Shown here: piece after piece, positions 21,503-29,130 of the stretch | How positions within the stretch are numbered: the stretch's first letter is position 1 | Layout of the letters: each line of letters opens with the position of its first letter | NCBI GenBank assembly: GCA_002499185.1 | Contig: DAKN01000010.1 | Location: 4,546-35,389 of the forward strand | Reading direction: 5' to 3' | Length of the DNA: 30,844 nt | From: Candidatus Pacearchaeota archaeon UBA284 | Lineage (GTDB): Archaea; Nanobdellota; Nanobdellia; Pacearchaeales; UBA284 | Translations under genes and position numbers: made by a program | The notes under the pieces: model-generated | Told to the model about the DNA's origin: nothing | Seen by the model: the letters and a program-made list of their open reading frames with translations, nothing else | The model's database searches: none

Positions 21503-24193
21503 ATGGCATTTTCAGAAGCTGTAATCTATCTCTTCAATTTTTCTCTGGGCATGGCCGCTGTTTTAGCTTTCATTGTTATCGTTGCCGCCGGAATAAAAAT
21601 GGTTGAATCGCGTGGTAATCCTTCGGAAACACAAGATGCCAAACAAAAAATCATTAATTCTCTTCTCGGTTTAACAATTCTCCTAACTTCATATATTCTT
21701 CTAACAACAATTAATCCCGATTTGGTAAAAATCGAGAATATTTCTTTGGGCACGACCGGAATAACTATCCCTATAATTACCCCAGGTGATAATCCGGAAG
21801 ATGCCAAGAATTATCAGTTTGAAGAAATACCGATCGGAACACTAACCGAAGCAATCTTAATTGGTACTTCATCAACCAAGAATAAGGTCCCCTGTTACGA
21901 ATACGAGCATGAAGCTTACGATGATGACGGCCAACTAATCATCGCTAATACGGTTGATAAAAACAAAGACGGAAAGATAACCGAAAAAGATATTATTCTT
22001 AACAAGGACATGTTCTATTGCATCAAACTTTTAGATGATGCGATTAAGAAAAAAATAGAAGTTCATTTGAATACTTTGGTTGCTGGACAAAAACAGTTGG
22101 ATGCTTTAATGAAAACTAACTGTACCTGCAAGAGAGCGTATTACAGCTATCTTCCTCCCAATAAAGAAGAATACAAAATTGAAGGAACAGACTGTTCCGA
22201 TACCGGTTGCTACAGAGGCACTACTTACTGTCAGTGTTGTGGAGGCGCTAAGACCGGCTGTTCAAGACTAGACCCGTACAACACTTCCTGCAGTTCTTCG
22301 TCTGCGAATCCCTGTGAAATTGTCGGATACAATAACGGTAAAGAAGTTAAACAGTATCAATACGATACTTGTGATAATAGATTAGCGATAGAATGCAAAA
22401 AACAGGAAATAAAACAATTGATGGACGGTACCAAGCCGGATCAAATTTGCTACGAAGAAGTCAACGGTGCTCCCCCATTAATAGAAAAGGAGCAACCGTT
22501 TAATCTTTTCACCATTAAGTTAGGAATCGAAAGATTGCAAGAATTCAAGGATTATTATGACGATGAAATCAAGGCGCTGGAAGAAGCAGAATTGAAAACA
22601 AAGGAATACGGAGAAAAGCTAACCTTAGCCGAAGTATATAATAATGTTCAAACAAAAGACGATGTTACTGTCGGTGTGAAAGAATTTGAAACCGAAGTCT
22701 ATTACAATATTTCCAGGTATTGCCGAACCGCTAACTGCACAAAATCAGGATATGATCCTAAGCTTGGATATGTTTGTCCGGAAGAAGACAATGAATACGA
22801 GATGAGCCTTAAAAAGAGGGTTTGCAGGATGGATGTAACAAAAGAAGATGTTGAATCTGGTGATGTTTTTGCCGCAAGCTGTGAAAAAGCAACCGGACTT
22901 TTCGAGCTTGATGCATGCAAGGAATTTTATTCATATGCCGGAGATCCAGCAACCTTCTATTACAGTGAAAAATACAATTCTGATTATAAGGGAGAAAATC
23001 AGGTAATCGACAGTAGTGATAATAAATGTAACCTTGAAACTCAGATTATTGAAAATGAAATGTACGGAGGAGTCATCCGTATCGGAGAAACGGTTGATTA
23101 TACTCAAGCCTGGGGCAAAGAAGTTTCAAGAAGGATAGAAAAGCTTAAAGAAGAAGTTCAGGGAATGTTTAATACGGGTATGGCCATATCTAATTTTCCC
23201 GACAGCTGCAGCGCCGGAAATTGTACAAACAGCAGTCCCGACAAATTGAATATTTGTACTCATCCGAAATGTGATTGCGAGGGCGATTGCTGTTGCGCTT
23301 CTGTTGAAGGAACATCTTGCCAGTCCTGCGAACCGGCTGAAACTGTTTGCGAGGATCCGGAAGAAGAATTAATGGACCAAATGGGACATGCGAGCACTTG
23401 TAACGAAAAAGAAACAAAGGCGTACGGAGGCTGCAGTACTTGTTGTGAAGGTATTTGTCCGGAAGTTCCCCTGCCCGAAGAAGACTACTGGACCTGCCCT
23501 TACAGAAACCTCTGTAATTTAATGAAGAATCTATACCAAAGAAGGTCCATTCAAAGGTCTTGCCTTGAAGAGACAGAAAACACCAATGAAGAGAAATCAA
23601 GAGAGATTATGGAGAGTAAGGTAGGATACGTTCAGAAGATGGAAATGAGAGAAGTGATATTATTCGAAATGGCCCAGGTTAAAGAGATAAAGGACGATGT
23701 AGAATATGAATATGTTTCGACCACAAACTTAATTAGTCTTGTCTGTCCCAGTTATTTGCTTTGGGATCTTACTCCTCTTACCTGTAACGTGAGCTTGAAT
23801 AAGAAGCTTAACATTGAAAAGAGGTTTGATTTGTTTGATATGCTTAAAGATTCAAGAGAAAGACTGAACGGATGTGTTAAAGGATATACTATTCCCTACA
23901 AGCAGACCGCCGATAACGTCAGAGTTTTGAGCTGTTACGAGGCTTCTAATACTTCTAATACCGGACTGGTTGTTATTCCCGAATTCCCCTTCCTTAAATT
24001 AGGAGACCCAGTAGACGAAGATATTGCTGAAGGAATCAAATATATTAATTGTTATCCTTACAATAGCGATAATTTAACCGACCAAGAAAAGGAAGTCTGT
24101 TTCTATAACATCAATCGTACGGGAACCGCAGAGAATCCGGGCTGTTTAACAATTACTAAAAATTATATGGATAATTATTATTGCTGCCAATAA
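21503..24193 (+). CDS. VirB2-like anchor with giant Cys-rich ectodomain
   Basis: An 896-residue protein. Residues 1-75 are a TrbC/VirB2-like two-helix module: helix 1 about 6-33 (FNFSLGMAAVLAFIVIVAAG), a short polar loop with the recurrent SRGNPSETQDAKQKI, and helix 2 about 49-71 ending TTINPDL. No cleavable signal peptide precedes it, unlike the two following paralogues. The remaining 800 residues are soluble, charged and very rich in Cys, with clusters CTCKR, YCQCCGG, CDCEGDCCC, SCQSCEP and CSTCCEGICP, suggesting disulfide-bonded repeats or metal sites outside the membrane. A polar stretch with DKNKDGKITEKD resembles an EF-hand/dockerin-type calcium loop. It is the second gene of a four-gene operon with one-base gaps. 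The role may be a surface fibre or adhesin on a pilin-like base. Confidence 0.65.
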   Translation: MAFSEAVIYLFNFSLGMAAVLAFIVIVAAGIKMVESRGNPSETQDAKQKIINSLLGLTILLTSYILLTTINPDLVKIENISLGTTGITIPIITPGDNPEDAKNYQFEEIPIGTLTEAILIGTSSTKNKVPCYEYEHEAYDDDGQLIIANTVDKNKDGKITEKDIILNKDMFYCIKLLDDAIKKKIEVHLNTLVAGQKQLDALMKTNCTCKRAYYSYLPPNKEEYKIEGTDCSDTGCYRGTTYCQCCGGAKTGCSRLDPYNTSCSSSSANPCEIVGYNNGKEVKQYQYDTCDNRLAIECKKQEIKQLMDGTKPDQICYEEVNGAPPLIEKEQPFNLFTIKLGIERLQEFKDYYDDEIKALEEAELKTKEYGEKLTLAEVYNNVQTKDDVTVGVKEFETEVYYNISRYCRTANCTKSGYDPKLGYVCPEEDNEYEMSLKKRVCRMDVTKEDVESGDVFAASCEKATGLFELDACKEFYSYAGDPATFYYSEKYNSDYKGENQVIDSSDNKCNLETQIIENEMYGGVIRIGETVDYTQAWGKEVSRRIEKLKEEVQGMFNTGMAISNFPDSCSAGNCTNSSPDKLNICTHPKCDCEGDCCCASVEGTSCQSCEPAETVCEDPEEELMDQMGHASTCNEKETKAYGGCSTCCEGICPEVPLPEEDYWTCPYRNLCNLMKNLYQRRSIQRSCLEETENTNEEKSREIMESKVGYVQKMEMREVILFEMAQVKEIKDDVEYEYVSTTNLISLVCPSYLLWDLTPLTCNVSLNKKLNIEKRFDLFDMLKDSRERLNGCVKGYTIPYKQTADNVRVLSCYEASNTSNTGLVVIPEFPFLKLGDPVDEDIAEGIKYINCYPYNSDNLTDQEKEVCFYNINRTGTAENPGCLTITKNYMDNYYCCQ

Positions 24194-24194
24194 T

Positions 24195-25517
24195 ATGAAT
24201 ATTAAAACAATAATCACTACATTATTTTTATTTCTTATTGCTTTCCCTGCTTTGGCGGCGATGCAATATCCGGAAATCGGCGGGATAACAATTTCCGAAT
24301 CAACCACGGCTGCCCAATACATTGTTTATTTCTTTAATTTAGCGATTGCTCTAGGTGCTTTTGCCGCCGTTATCATGATGGTTATGGCCGGCATCGAATG
24401 GGTTACCGCTGCCGGAAATCCGAGCAAGATAGAATCATCTAAAGGAAAGATTGCCAATACCCTTTTCGGGGTAGCCGTCCTCGTTGGCTGTTATTTGATT
24501 CTTAATACTATTAATGACCAACTGCTTACCATTAAAATAGATGATTTGAAATGTGAACACGGTATAACAGTCTCAGTCAAACAGGCTTCCGATGATAAAG
24601 TAAAGCAGAAATGTATCGATGCGAGTCAGACAAATATCGAGGACACGATTATAAGCACTTTGAGCTGGAATTTTCCCGAAGATTATTTACTAAGAGTTTA
24701 TCTCTATTCTGAACCGGACTATAAAGGAACGATAACTCAAATTGATTGCAAGAATGGTCCTTGTGATGGGAGTATTTCCGGAGCAAAATCACTTTATTTT
24801 TTACTGAACAACGCCGGAATTTATTTGTATGACGACAACAGTTATACCCCGAGGGTAAAAAGTTATCCCCTTTTTACTTCGACCAGCATATCTGATTTAT
24901 CTAAAACAAATAGCTTTGATAATTTTACCAGGTCAATAGAAATAATTAATCCCGATCAAGACAAACAGCAGCTTCAATATTCCGCTATTGTTTTTAAAGA
25001 TCAAAACTATCAAGGAAGATGTGCTTTTGTCGGTCAGTCTGTTCCTGATATGGATACTGGATATAGCGGATATTACACTGATGCTATAGGAGATGATGAA
25101 ATTTCTTCAATTATTGTGGCAAAATCTAACTTAAACCAGGAAGCAATCAGCCAAAAGAGAGGAGAAATCATATTGTACACCAAGGTTAATTGTGGAAAAT
25201 CAGATACCGACCCAACTAAGCAAATCAAGGCTTGTCATATACCGATAACCAGTGTTGCCAGTGGTCAGGTGGATATTTCTGAAAGTTGTTCTAATTTTGA
25301 GTCTGGCGATGAAGTAATGTCTTTTGAAATCACTGGTGCAGCCGGATTAATTCTAAGTACTTCCAAGAAACAAGCGGGAGACGAAAAAACATACTGTATG
25401 TATTTCAATAAAGAATCTTTAGGAGGAGGAACCTGTTTGTCTTCAATATTGGATACCCATATCTTTACGGTCGGAGGAACGACCCCGCAATCATATATAA
25501 TCGTACCGGAAAACTAA
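24195..25517 (+). CDS. VirB2-like anchor with betagamma-crystallin-like ectodomain (a)
   Basis: A 440-residue protein. A signal peptide of about 22 residues (ending FPALAA) is followed by QYPEIGG, then a VirB2-like pair of helices (about 41-70 and 86-105) with the loop AAGNPSKIESSKGKI and the ending LNTINDQL. The C-terminal 300 residues are beta-rich with repeated betagamma-crystallin-like elements: LYSEPDYKG, GIYLYDDNSY, AIVFKDQNYQGRCAFVG and VPDMD, then DEISSIIVA. It begins one base after the previous stop (TAA-T-ATG). The next gene has the same order of motifs, so they are tandem duplicates. The crystallin assignment comes from motif recall and is tentative; the VirB2-like part is firmer. 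Confidence 0.65.
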   Translation: MNIKTIITTLFLFLIAFPALAAMQYPEIGGITISESTTAAQYIVYFFNLAIALGAFAAVIMMVMAGIEWVTAAGNPSKIESSKGKIANTLFGVAVLVGCYLILNTINDQLLTIKIDDLKCEHGITVSVKQASDDKVKQKCIDASQTNIEDTIISTLSWNFPEDYLLRVYLYSEPDYKGTITQIDCKNGPCDGSISGAKSLYFLLNNAGIYLYDDNSYTPRVKSYPLFTSTSISDLSKTNSFDNFTRSIEIINPDQDKQQLQYSAIVFKDQNYQGRCAFVGQSVPDMDTGYSGYYTDAIGDDEISSIIVAKSNLNQEAISQKRGEIILYTKVNCGKSDTDPTKQIKACHIPITSVASGQVDISESCSNFESGDEVMSFEITGAAGLILSTSKKQAGDEKTYCMYFNKESLGGGTCLSSILDTHIFTVGGTTPQSYIIVPEN

Positions 25518-25518
25518 A

Positions 25519-26625
25519 ATGAAAAATATTAAAACAATAATTTGTCTTTCTTTATTTGGAATATTATTCATCTCCCCTGTTTTGGCAGCAATACAATATC
25601 CGGAAATCGGTGGCGTTAATATTAATGAAGAAGGAACTTCAGCGGCCACCTACGTTGTTTATCTTTTTAATCTATCTATTGCGGCTGGAGCTTTTATTGC
25701 CGGAGCGGTTTTGTTTGCAGCCGGAATTGATTACGTTTCTGCTCGTGGAGAGCCGGCCAAGCTTGATAGCGCAAAAAACAAAATAAAGAATGCCTTTTTG
25801 GGATTAACGATCCTTCTCGCTGCTTTCATGATTTTAAACATTATCAATCCTCAATTAACGAGCATTAAAATCAGCCAATTGGAAAAAACACCGGAAAAGG
25901 AAATAGTCATTCCCGAGGGTTCTGGTATTTATTTATATGATTTAACTAATTACGCTTCCAGTGAAAATGAAGAGCCGGTAAGGGTTACTAAAACCATGGG
26001 GGGCTTTTTAGAAAGCAATTTTAGTAATAAAGCTGAATCAATTAAATTCAATAATCCGACTGAAGAATTCAGCTTCGGCGCCGTTCTTTACGCTGCCAAA
26101 GAAGACAGTACTGAAGGTTCTGGCTCTGATTTAAGAGGAAATTGTTCGTATACACTCAGTAATGTTCCTGACTTAGACGTTGCGGTTAACGACAAGGAAA
26201 ACTATCCTCCGATTGGCCGGGATAAGCTGGCTTCAATGCTTGTTTTTAAAACTGATGGTGGTTCGGGAAGTATCAAGATTTATAATACTATTAATTGCAA
26301 AGACAGGACCGATGAATACGGGGTAACCTGTAAAAAGAAGAAATACGATGATTGCGAGATTACTGGTGGCAGCGGATTCAAAAATCTTAAAGAAGCTTGT
26401 CCTGATTTCAAGGGAGACATCATGTCGATAGAAGCCGGAGACAGTTTGGGTATATTATTCAAAGCCACAGGTGCTCAGGAAGCTGGAAGATGTCACTACA
26501 TTGAAACCAATGATACTGGCTGTGTTAATGTGGTTAAATACAGCTATGTTTTTAATATCAACGACAAGAAATACGAATCTAATTTTACCCCCAAATCTTT
26601 TGTAATCTTTTCTTTAGTAAAGTAA
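25519..26625 (+). CDS. VirB2-like anchor with betagamma-crystallin-like ectodomain (b)
   Basis: A 368-residue paralogue of the preceding protein. It has a signal peptide of about 24 residues (ending SPVLAA), IQYPEIGGVNINEEG, helix 1 about 43-72, the loop ARGEPAKLDSAKNKI, helix 2 about 91-109 ending NIINPQL. The ectodomain repeats the same landmarks: GIYLYDLTNY, AVLYAAKED, GNCSYTLSNVPDLD, IGRDKLASMLVFK and IYNTINCKD. It is last in the operon, starting one base after the previous stop. No own ribosome binding site stands out, so reinitiation is likely. Its 3' end overlaps the convergent rsmA remnant by 41 bases. Confidence 0.65.
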   Translation: MKNIKTIICLSLFGILFISPVLAAIQYPEIGGVNINEEGTSAATYVVYLFNLSIAAGAFIAGAVLFAAGIDYVSARGEPAKLDSAKNKIKNAFLGLTILLAAFMILNIINPQLTSIKISQLEKTPEKEIVIPEGSGIYLYDLTNYASSENEEPVRVTKTMGGFLESNFSNKAESIKFNNPTEEFSFGAVLYAAKEDSTEGSGSDLRGNCSYTLSNVPDLDVAVNDKENYPPIGRDKLASMLVFKTDGGSGSIKIYNTINCKDRTDEYGVTCKKKKYDDCEITGGSGFKNLKEACPDFKGDIMSIEAGDSLGILFKATGAQEAGRCHYIETNDTGCVNVVKYSYVFNINDKKYESNFTPKSFVIFSLVK

Positions 26626-27397
26626 ACAGAGATTCCCATTGGGACAAAGACAATACTTCTGCTCTCTCCCCTGGCTTGAGATTATTATCTTCAAGCCATT
26701 TTTTTATTATCTCTTTATCTATTTTTAATTGGCTGTATAAGTTTCCGATTAACTGTTTTCTCGGATGAGAAAACCCGGCTTTAATTAATTTAAAGAATTC
26801 ATCGTTTTTATCAACTCCCTTCGGAGTGATGCGGATAAAAACACTGTCTATTTTAGGAGAAGGTAAAAAACAGCCTTTGGGAACGGTGAACAATATCTTG
26901 GGGTTGGCATAATACTGGACGGCAATAGACAAGATAGACATATCGCCCGGCTTGGCACAAATACGTCTCCCCTACCTCTTTTTGAATCATTAAAAAGATA
27001 TCTTCGGGCTGGTTTTTGATTTCTAATAAGTTCCTGATTAAAACCGAAGTTAAGATAATAAGGAATATTGGCGACAATTTTGTATTTTTTAATCTTTAAC
27101 ATTCAGTTTGTCATTATTAAACAGCTTAAGGATGTCTTCATTGATAATCTCCACGTTTTTAATGTTTTCCTCTTTGAGTTTTTGATTTAAAGCTATAACC
27201 ATTTCCTGGTCCTTTTCTATGCAAACAACAGCCTTGGCAACTTTTGCCATTTCTAGGGTGATCGCTCCTAATCCCGGTCCTATTTCCAAGACCGTGTCAT
27301 TGGGAGAAAGGTTAATCGAAGCCATAATCTTCCTAATCTGGTTCAGGTCTTTTAAGAGGTTTTGACCTAATCCTTTTTTGAGTCTAACAGTATTCAT
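26585..27397 (-). pseudogene. rsmA: 16S rRNA dimethyladenosine transferase with three +1 shifts
   Basis: Together, three frames rebuild one RsmA/KsgA protein, the enzyme that dimethylates two adjacent adenines near the 3' end of 16S rRNA. The N-terminal part starts MNTVRLKKGLGQNLLKDLN and has VLEIGPGLGAITLEMAK and VVCIEKD. The middle has KYKIVANIPYYL, then TSVLIRNLLEIKNQPEDIF and MIQKEVGE. The end has RICAKPGDMSILSIAVQYYA and PSPKIDSVFIRI. Shifts lie near 27087-27100 (after NNDKLNVKD), near 27050 (CTT-A-ACT) and near 26970 (GAG-A-CGT). Each is one extra base, and the final frame equals the first. Real decay, assembly error or unusual decoding cannot be separated from sequence alone. The start at 27397 follows a TATAAT by 6 bases. 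Confidence 0.8.
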
Positions 27398-27403
27398 AAG
27401 TGC

Positions 27404-27409
27404 ATTATA
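27404..27409 (-). promoter_or_regulatory. -10 box of rsmA
   Basis: TATAAT on the minus strand lies 6 bases before the rsmA ATG (27397), again predicting a leaderless mRNA. No good -35 is visible upstream. Confidence 0.5.
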
Positions 27410-27460
27410 CCTGACCAAATTGATTAATAAAAGGGTGTTGATTTCATGTGGAAAGATTTC

Positions 27461-27488
27461 TTGACATATGGGTGGATAGGTCTAAAAT
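27461..27488 (+). promoter_or_regulatory. Promoter of LysM-M23 gene
   Basis: TTGACA (27461-27466), a 16-base spacer and TAAAAT (27483-27488). A hairpin TCCAGA/TCTGGA (27497-27515) lies at the expected 5' end of the mRNA and may protect it. Confidence 0.6.
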
Positions 27489-27535
27489 ATATGGTATCCA
27501 GATAGATTGTCTGGAATTATGAATTATTAACTTTT

Positions 27536-28654
27536 GTGGGATTTTTAATAGAAACCCTGCAACTCTGGATTATTCTTATTCAAAAAAAAATTAAGAAAAC
27601 TATCGGCAGAATCGGTAAAAAAAGGCTCTTTTTGGCCTTTTTCGTCCTTTTTTGCGTCTGGGGTAATGTTTTCCTTAATCAGGATATAAACACCTCTAAA
27701 ACGAGCGTTTCTAAGCTTCAGAATAGCTTCTTGAGTCTTGAATCAGCCTTCCAACCGATTACCAACAATCTAATCTTTGAACAGGGAAAAATCCTATCAG
27801 CTTTGCCCTCTCCCCTGTTTGTTTCATCAGAGACCTTGGGGTCTTTGTTTGATGAAGAGACAGCCAGCAAAGATATTATTAAACACATCGTGGAAAAAGG
27901 AGAAACCTTGTCTTCAATCGCTGAGTTGTACAATATTTCAATTGAAACCCTTCTCTTGGCTAACGAATTGGATACCACCAAAATCCAACCCGGCCAAGAG
28001 CTTTTAATTTTACCGGTTAACGGCATTATTCACATGGTGGAAAAAGGAGAAACTATTGCCGCCATTGCCAAGACATATAGTGCTGACAAAGAAGAGATTA
28101 TCAGCTATAACAGTCTATCTTCTTCTGGAGAAGTATATATCGGAGATGTTTTGATTATTCCTAACGGCAAGATGCCCAAACAGTCTACCCCGACAACCAA
28201 TACCACAACTCAAAGCTATGCCCAGGTTGTTTTACCGAATTCTTATTTAATTGTTCCGACAGTAGGAACGATTACTCAGGGAGCTCATTATTCATACAGT
28301 TCCAGCGGAAAGGCTTATTATACAGCAGTAGATATTTCTAATGCGATTGGAACGCCGGTAGTGGCGGCTGCAGGAGGACAGATACAGATTGCCAAGAATA
28401 AATGGCCTTACGGAAACTATATTACTATTCTTCACCCGAATGGAGTGGTAACTCTTTATGCCCATCTAAGTTTTATTGCTAGAGGAATAGAATCAGGAGT
28501 GACTGTTTCTCAGGGACAAGTTATCGGATATATGGGTAATACCGGCCGAACCGTCAGAGGAGTGGGAGGAACCGGATCTCATTTACACTTTGAAACCAGA
28601 GGTGCAGCTAATCCGCTAACCGCTTACGGACGAGGCAGCAAGATTTCTTACTAA
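27536..28654 (+). CDS. LysM-M23 peptidoglycan-binding protein, degenerate metal site
   Basis: A 372-residue envelope protein with a GTG start. One membrane segment (about 30-47, KRLFLAFFVLFCVWGNVF) follows a basic N-terminus, so it is anchored with the rest outside. Two LysM domains (about 117-160 and 165-208; HIVEKGETLSSIAELYNIS, HMVEKGETIAAIAKTYSAD) bind peptidoglycan. A Thr/Gln-rich linker leads to an M23/peptidase domain (about 240-360) with VDISNAIGTPVVAAAGG, LYAHLS (His310) and SHLHFET (His349, His351). The first zinc His of the usual H-x-x-x-D motif is Tyr262 before Asp266, so it may be an inactive, regulatory M23 domain like EnvC/NlpD. It may open or shape the wall for the neighbouring surface system. 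Confidence 0.82.
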   Translation: MGFLIETLQLWIILIQKKIKKTIGRIGKKRLFLAFFVLFCVWGNVFLNQDINTSKTSVSKLQNSFLSLESAFQPITNNLIFEQGKILSALPSPLFVSSETLGSLFDEETASKDIIKHIVEKGETLSSIAELYNISIETLLLANELDTTKIQPGQELLILPVNGIIHMVEKGETIAAIAKTYSADKEEIISYNSLSSSGEVYIGDVLIIPNGKMPKQSTPTTNTTTQSYAQVVLPNSYLIVPTVGTITQGAHYSYSSSGKAYYTAVDISNAIGTPVVAAAGGQIQIAKNKWPYGNYITILHPNGVVTLYAHLSFIARGIESGVTVSQGQVIGYMGNTGRTVRGVGGTGSHLHFETRGAANPLTAYGRGSKISY

Positions 28655-28661
28655 TTAATTA

Positions 28662-28686
28662 AGCCGAACAAGAGTTCGGTTTTTTG
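28662..28686 (+). terminator. Terminator of LysM-M23 gene
   Basis: CCGAAC (28664-28669), loop AAGA, GTTCGG (28674-28679), then six T. Confidence 0.88.
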
Positions 28687-28700
28687 ATATAAGCATTGTA

Positions 28701-28729
28701 TTGACATAATAATTAATATATATTATAAT
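28701..28729 (+). promoter_or_regulatory. Promoter of small membrane protein 2
   Basis: TTGACA (28701-28706), 17 bases, TATAAT (28724-28729): full consensus, with the same geometry as the promoter of paralogue 1. The leader is about 52 bases. Confidence 0.85.
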
Positions 28730-28787
28730 AAGAATCAATAATCTTAAAAGGTTATCAAGCTCATTACAATTATTGAGGTGTTTAAAA

Positions 28788-29075
28788 ATGAAGAACTCAA
28801 CCATTCTGATTGTTGCCGGGATCGTAATCATGGTCATCGGCGGTATCGTATTTATGAATACGTTTGCGGAAACGCAAAAGAAAACTATTAATGCTGATCA
28901 TCCTCTAAATAAATTAATAGAAAAACAAAAGCAGATGATGAAGATTGATGAGCCTAAAAATAATCCTTTCGTTTTTCCTCTCATAATAATTATGTTTGGA
29001 GTAGGATTAATTGGAGTTGGATTCTTCAGTTCTCGTCGTGCGTCCTCAACCGAACAAGAAAAATCACCGAGATAA
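28788..29075 (+). CDS. Small two-helix membrane protein, paralogue 2
   Basis: A 95-residue protein started at ATG 28788 with GAGGTG 8 bases upstream. It begins MKNSTILIVAGIVIMVIGGI, nearly the same as paralogue 1 on the other strand at 20725-21027, continues with a polar, Lys-rich loop (AETQKKTINADHPLNKL) and has a second helix (FPLIIIMFGVGLIGVGFF), ending SSRRASSTEQEKSPR. The first 30 residues and the leader are conserved between the paralogues while the loop is not, which points to an ancestral duplication with constraint on the membrane part. Single-gene unit with its own promoter and terminator. I know no family name. Confidence 0.75.
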   Translation: MKNSTILIVAGIVIMVIGGIVFMNTFAETQKKTINADHPLNKLIEKQKQMMKIDEPKNNPFVFPLIIIMFGVGLIGVGFFSSRRASSTEQEKSPR

Positions 29076-29090
29076 CAATATCTCGGTTTT
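29066..29090 (+). terminator. Terminator of small membrane protein 2
   Basis: ACCGAGATA (29066-29074), loop ACAA, TATCTCGGT (29079-29087), then TTT. The 9-base stem overlaps the stop codon. Confidence 0.75.
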
Positions 29091-29102
29091 CATATCTCTG
29101 TA

Positions 29103-29130
29103 ATAAAAAAGAAAGGGTTATTCCCCTTCT
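29103..29130 (-). terminator. Possible terminator of TraR/DksA-type gene
   Basis: On the minus strand AAGAAGGG and CCCTTTCTT can pair imperfectly around GAATAA, followed by TTTT and ATTAC. The stop codon of the gene is in the loop. Confidence 0.4.

Noticed and set aside
26960..27100. Programmed frameshifting in rsmA
   Set aside because: Three shifts without a recognisable slippery site plus stimulator make error or decay more likely.
26848..27102. Separate small proteins in the middle of rsmA
   Set aside because: Their first parts match RsmA motifs and their remaining parts are out-of-frame translations.
27398..27418. TTG start of rsmA at 27418
   Set aside because: The TATAAT -10 box lies within this stretch and the family's N-terminus fits ATG 27397.
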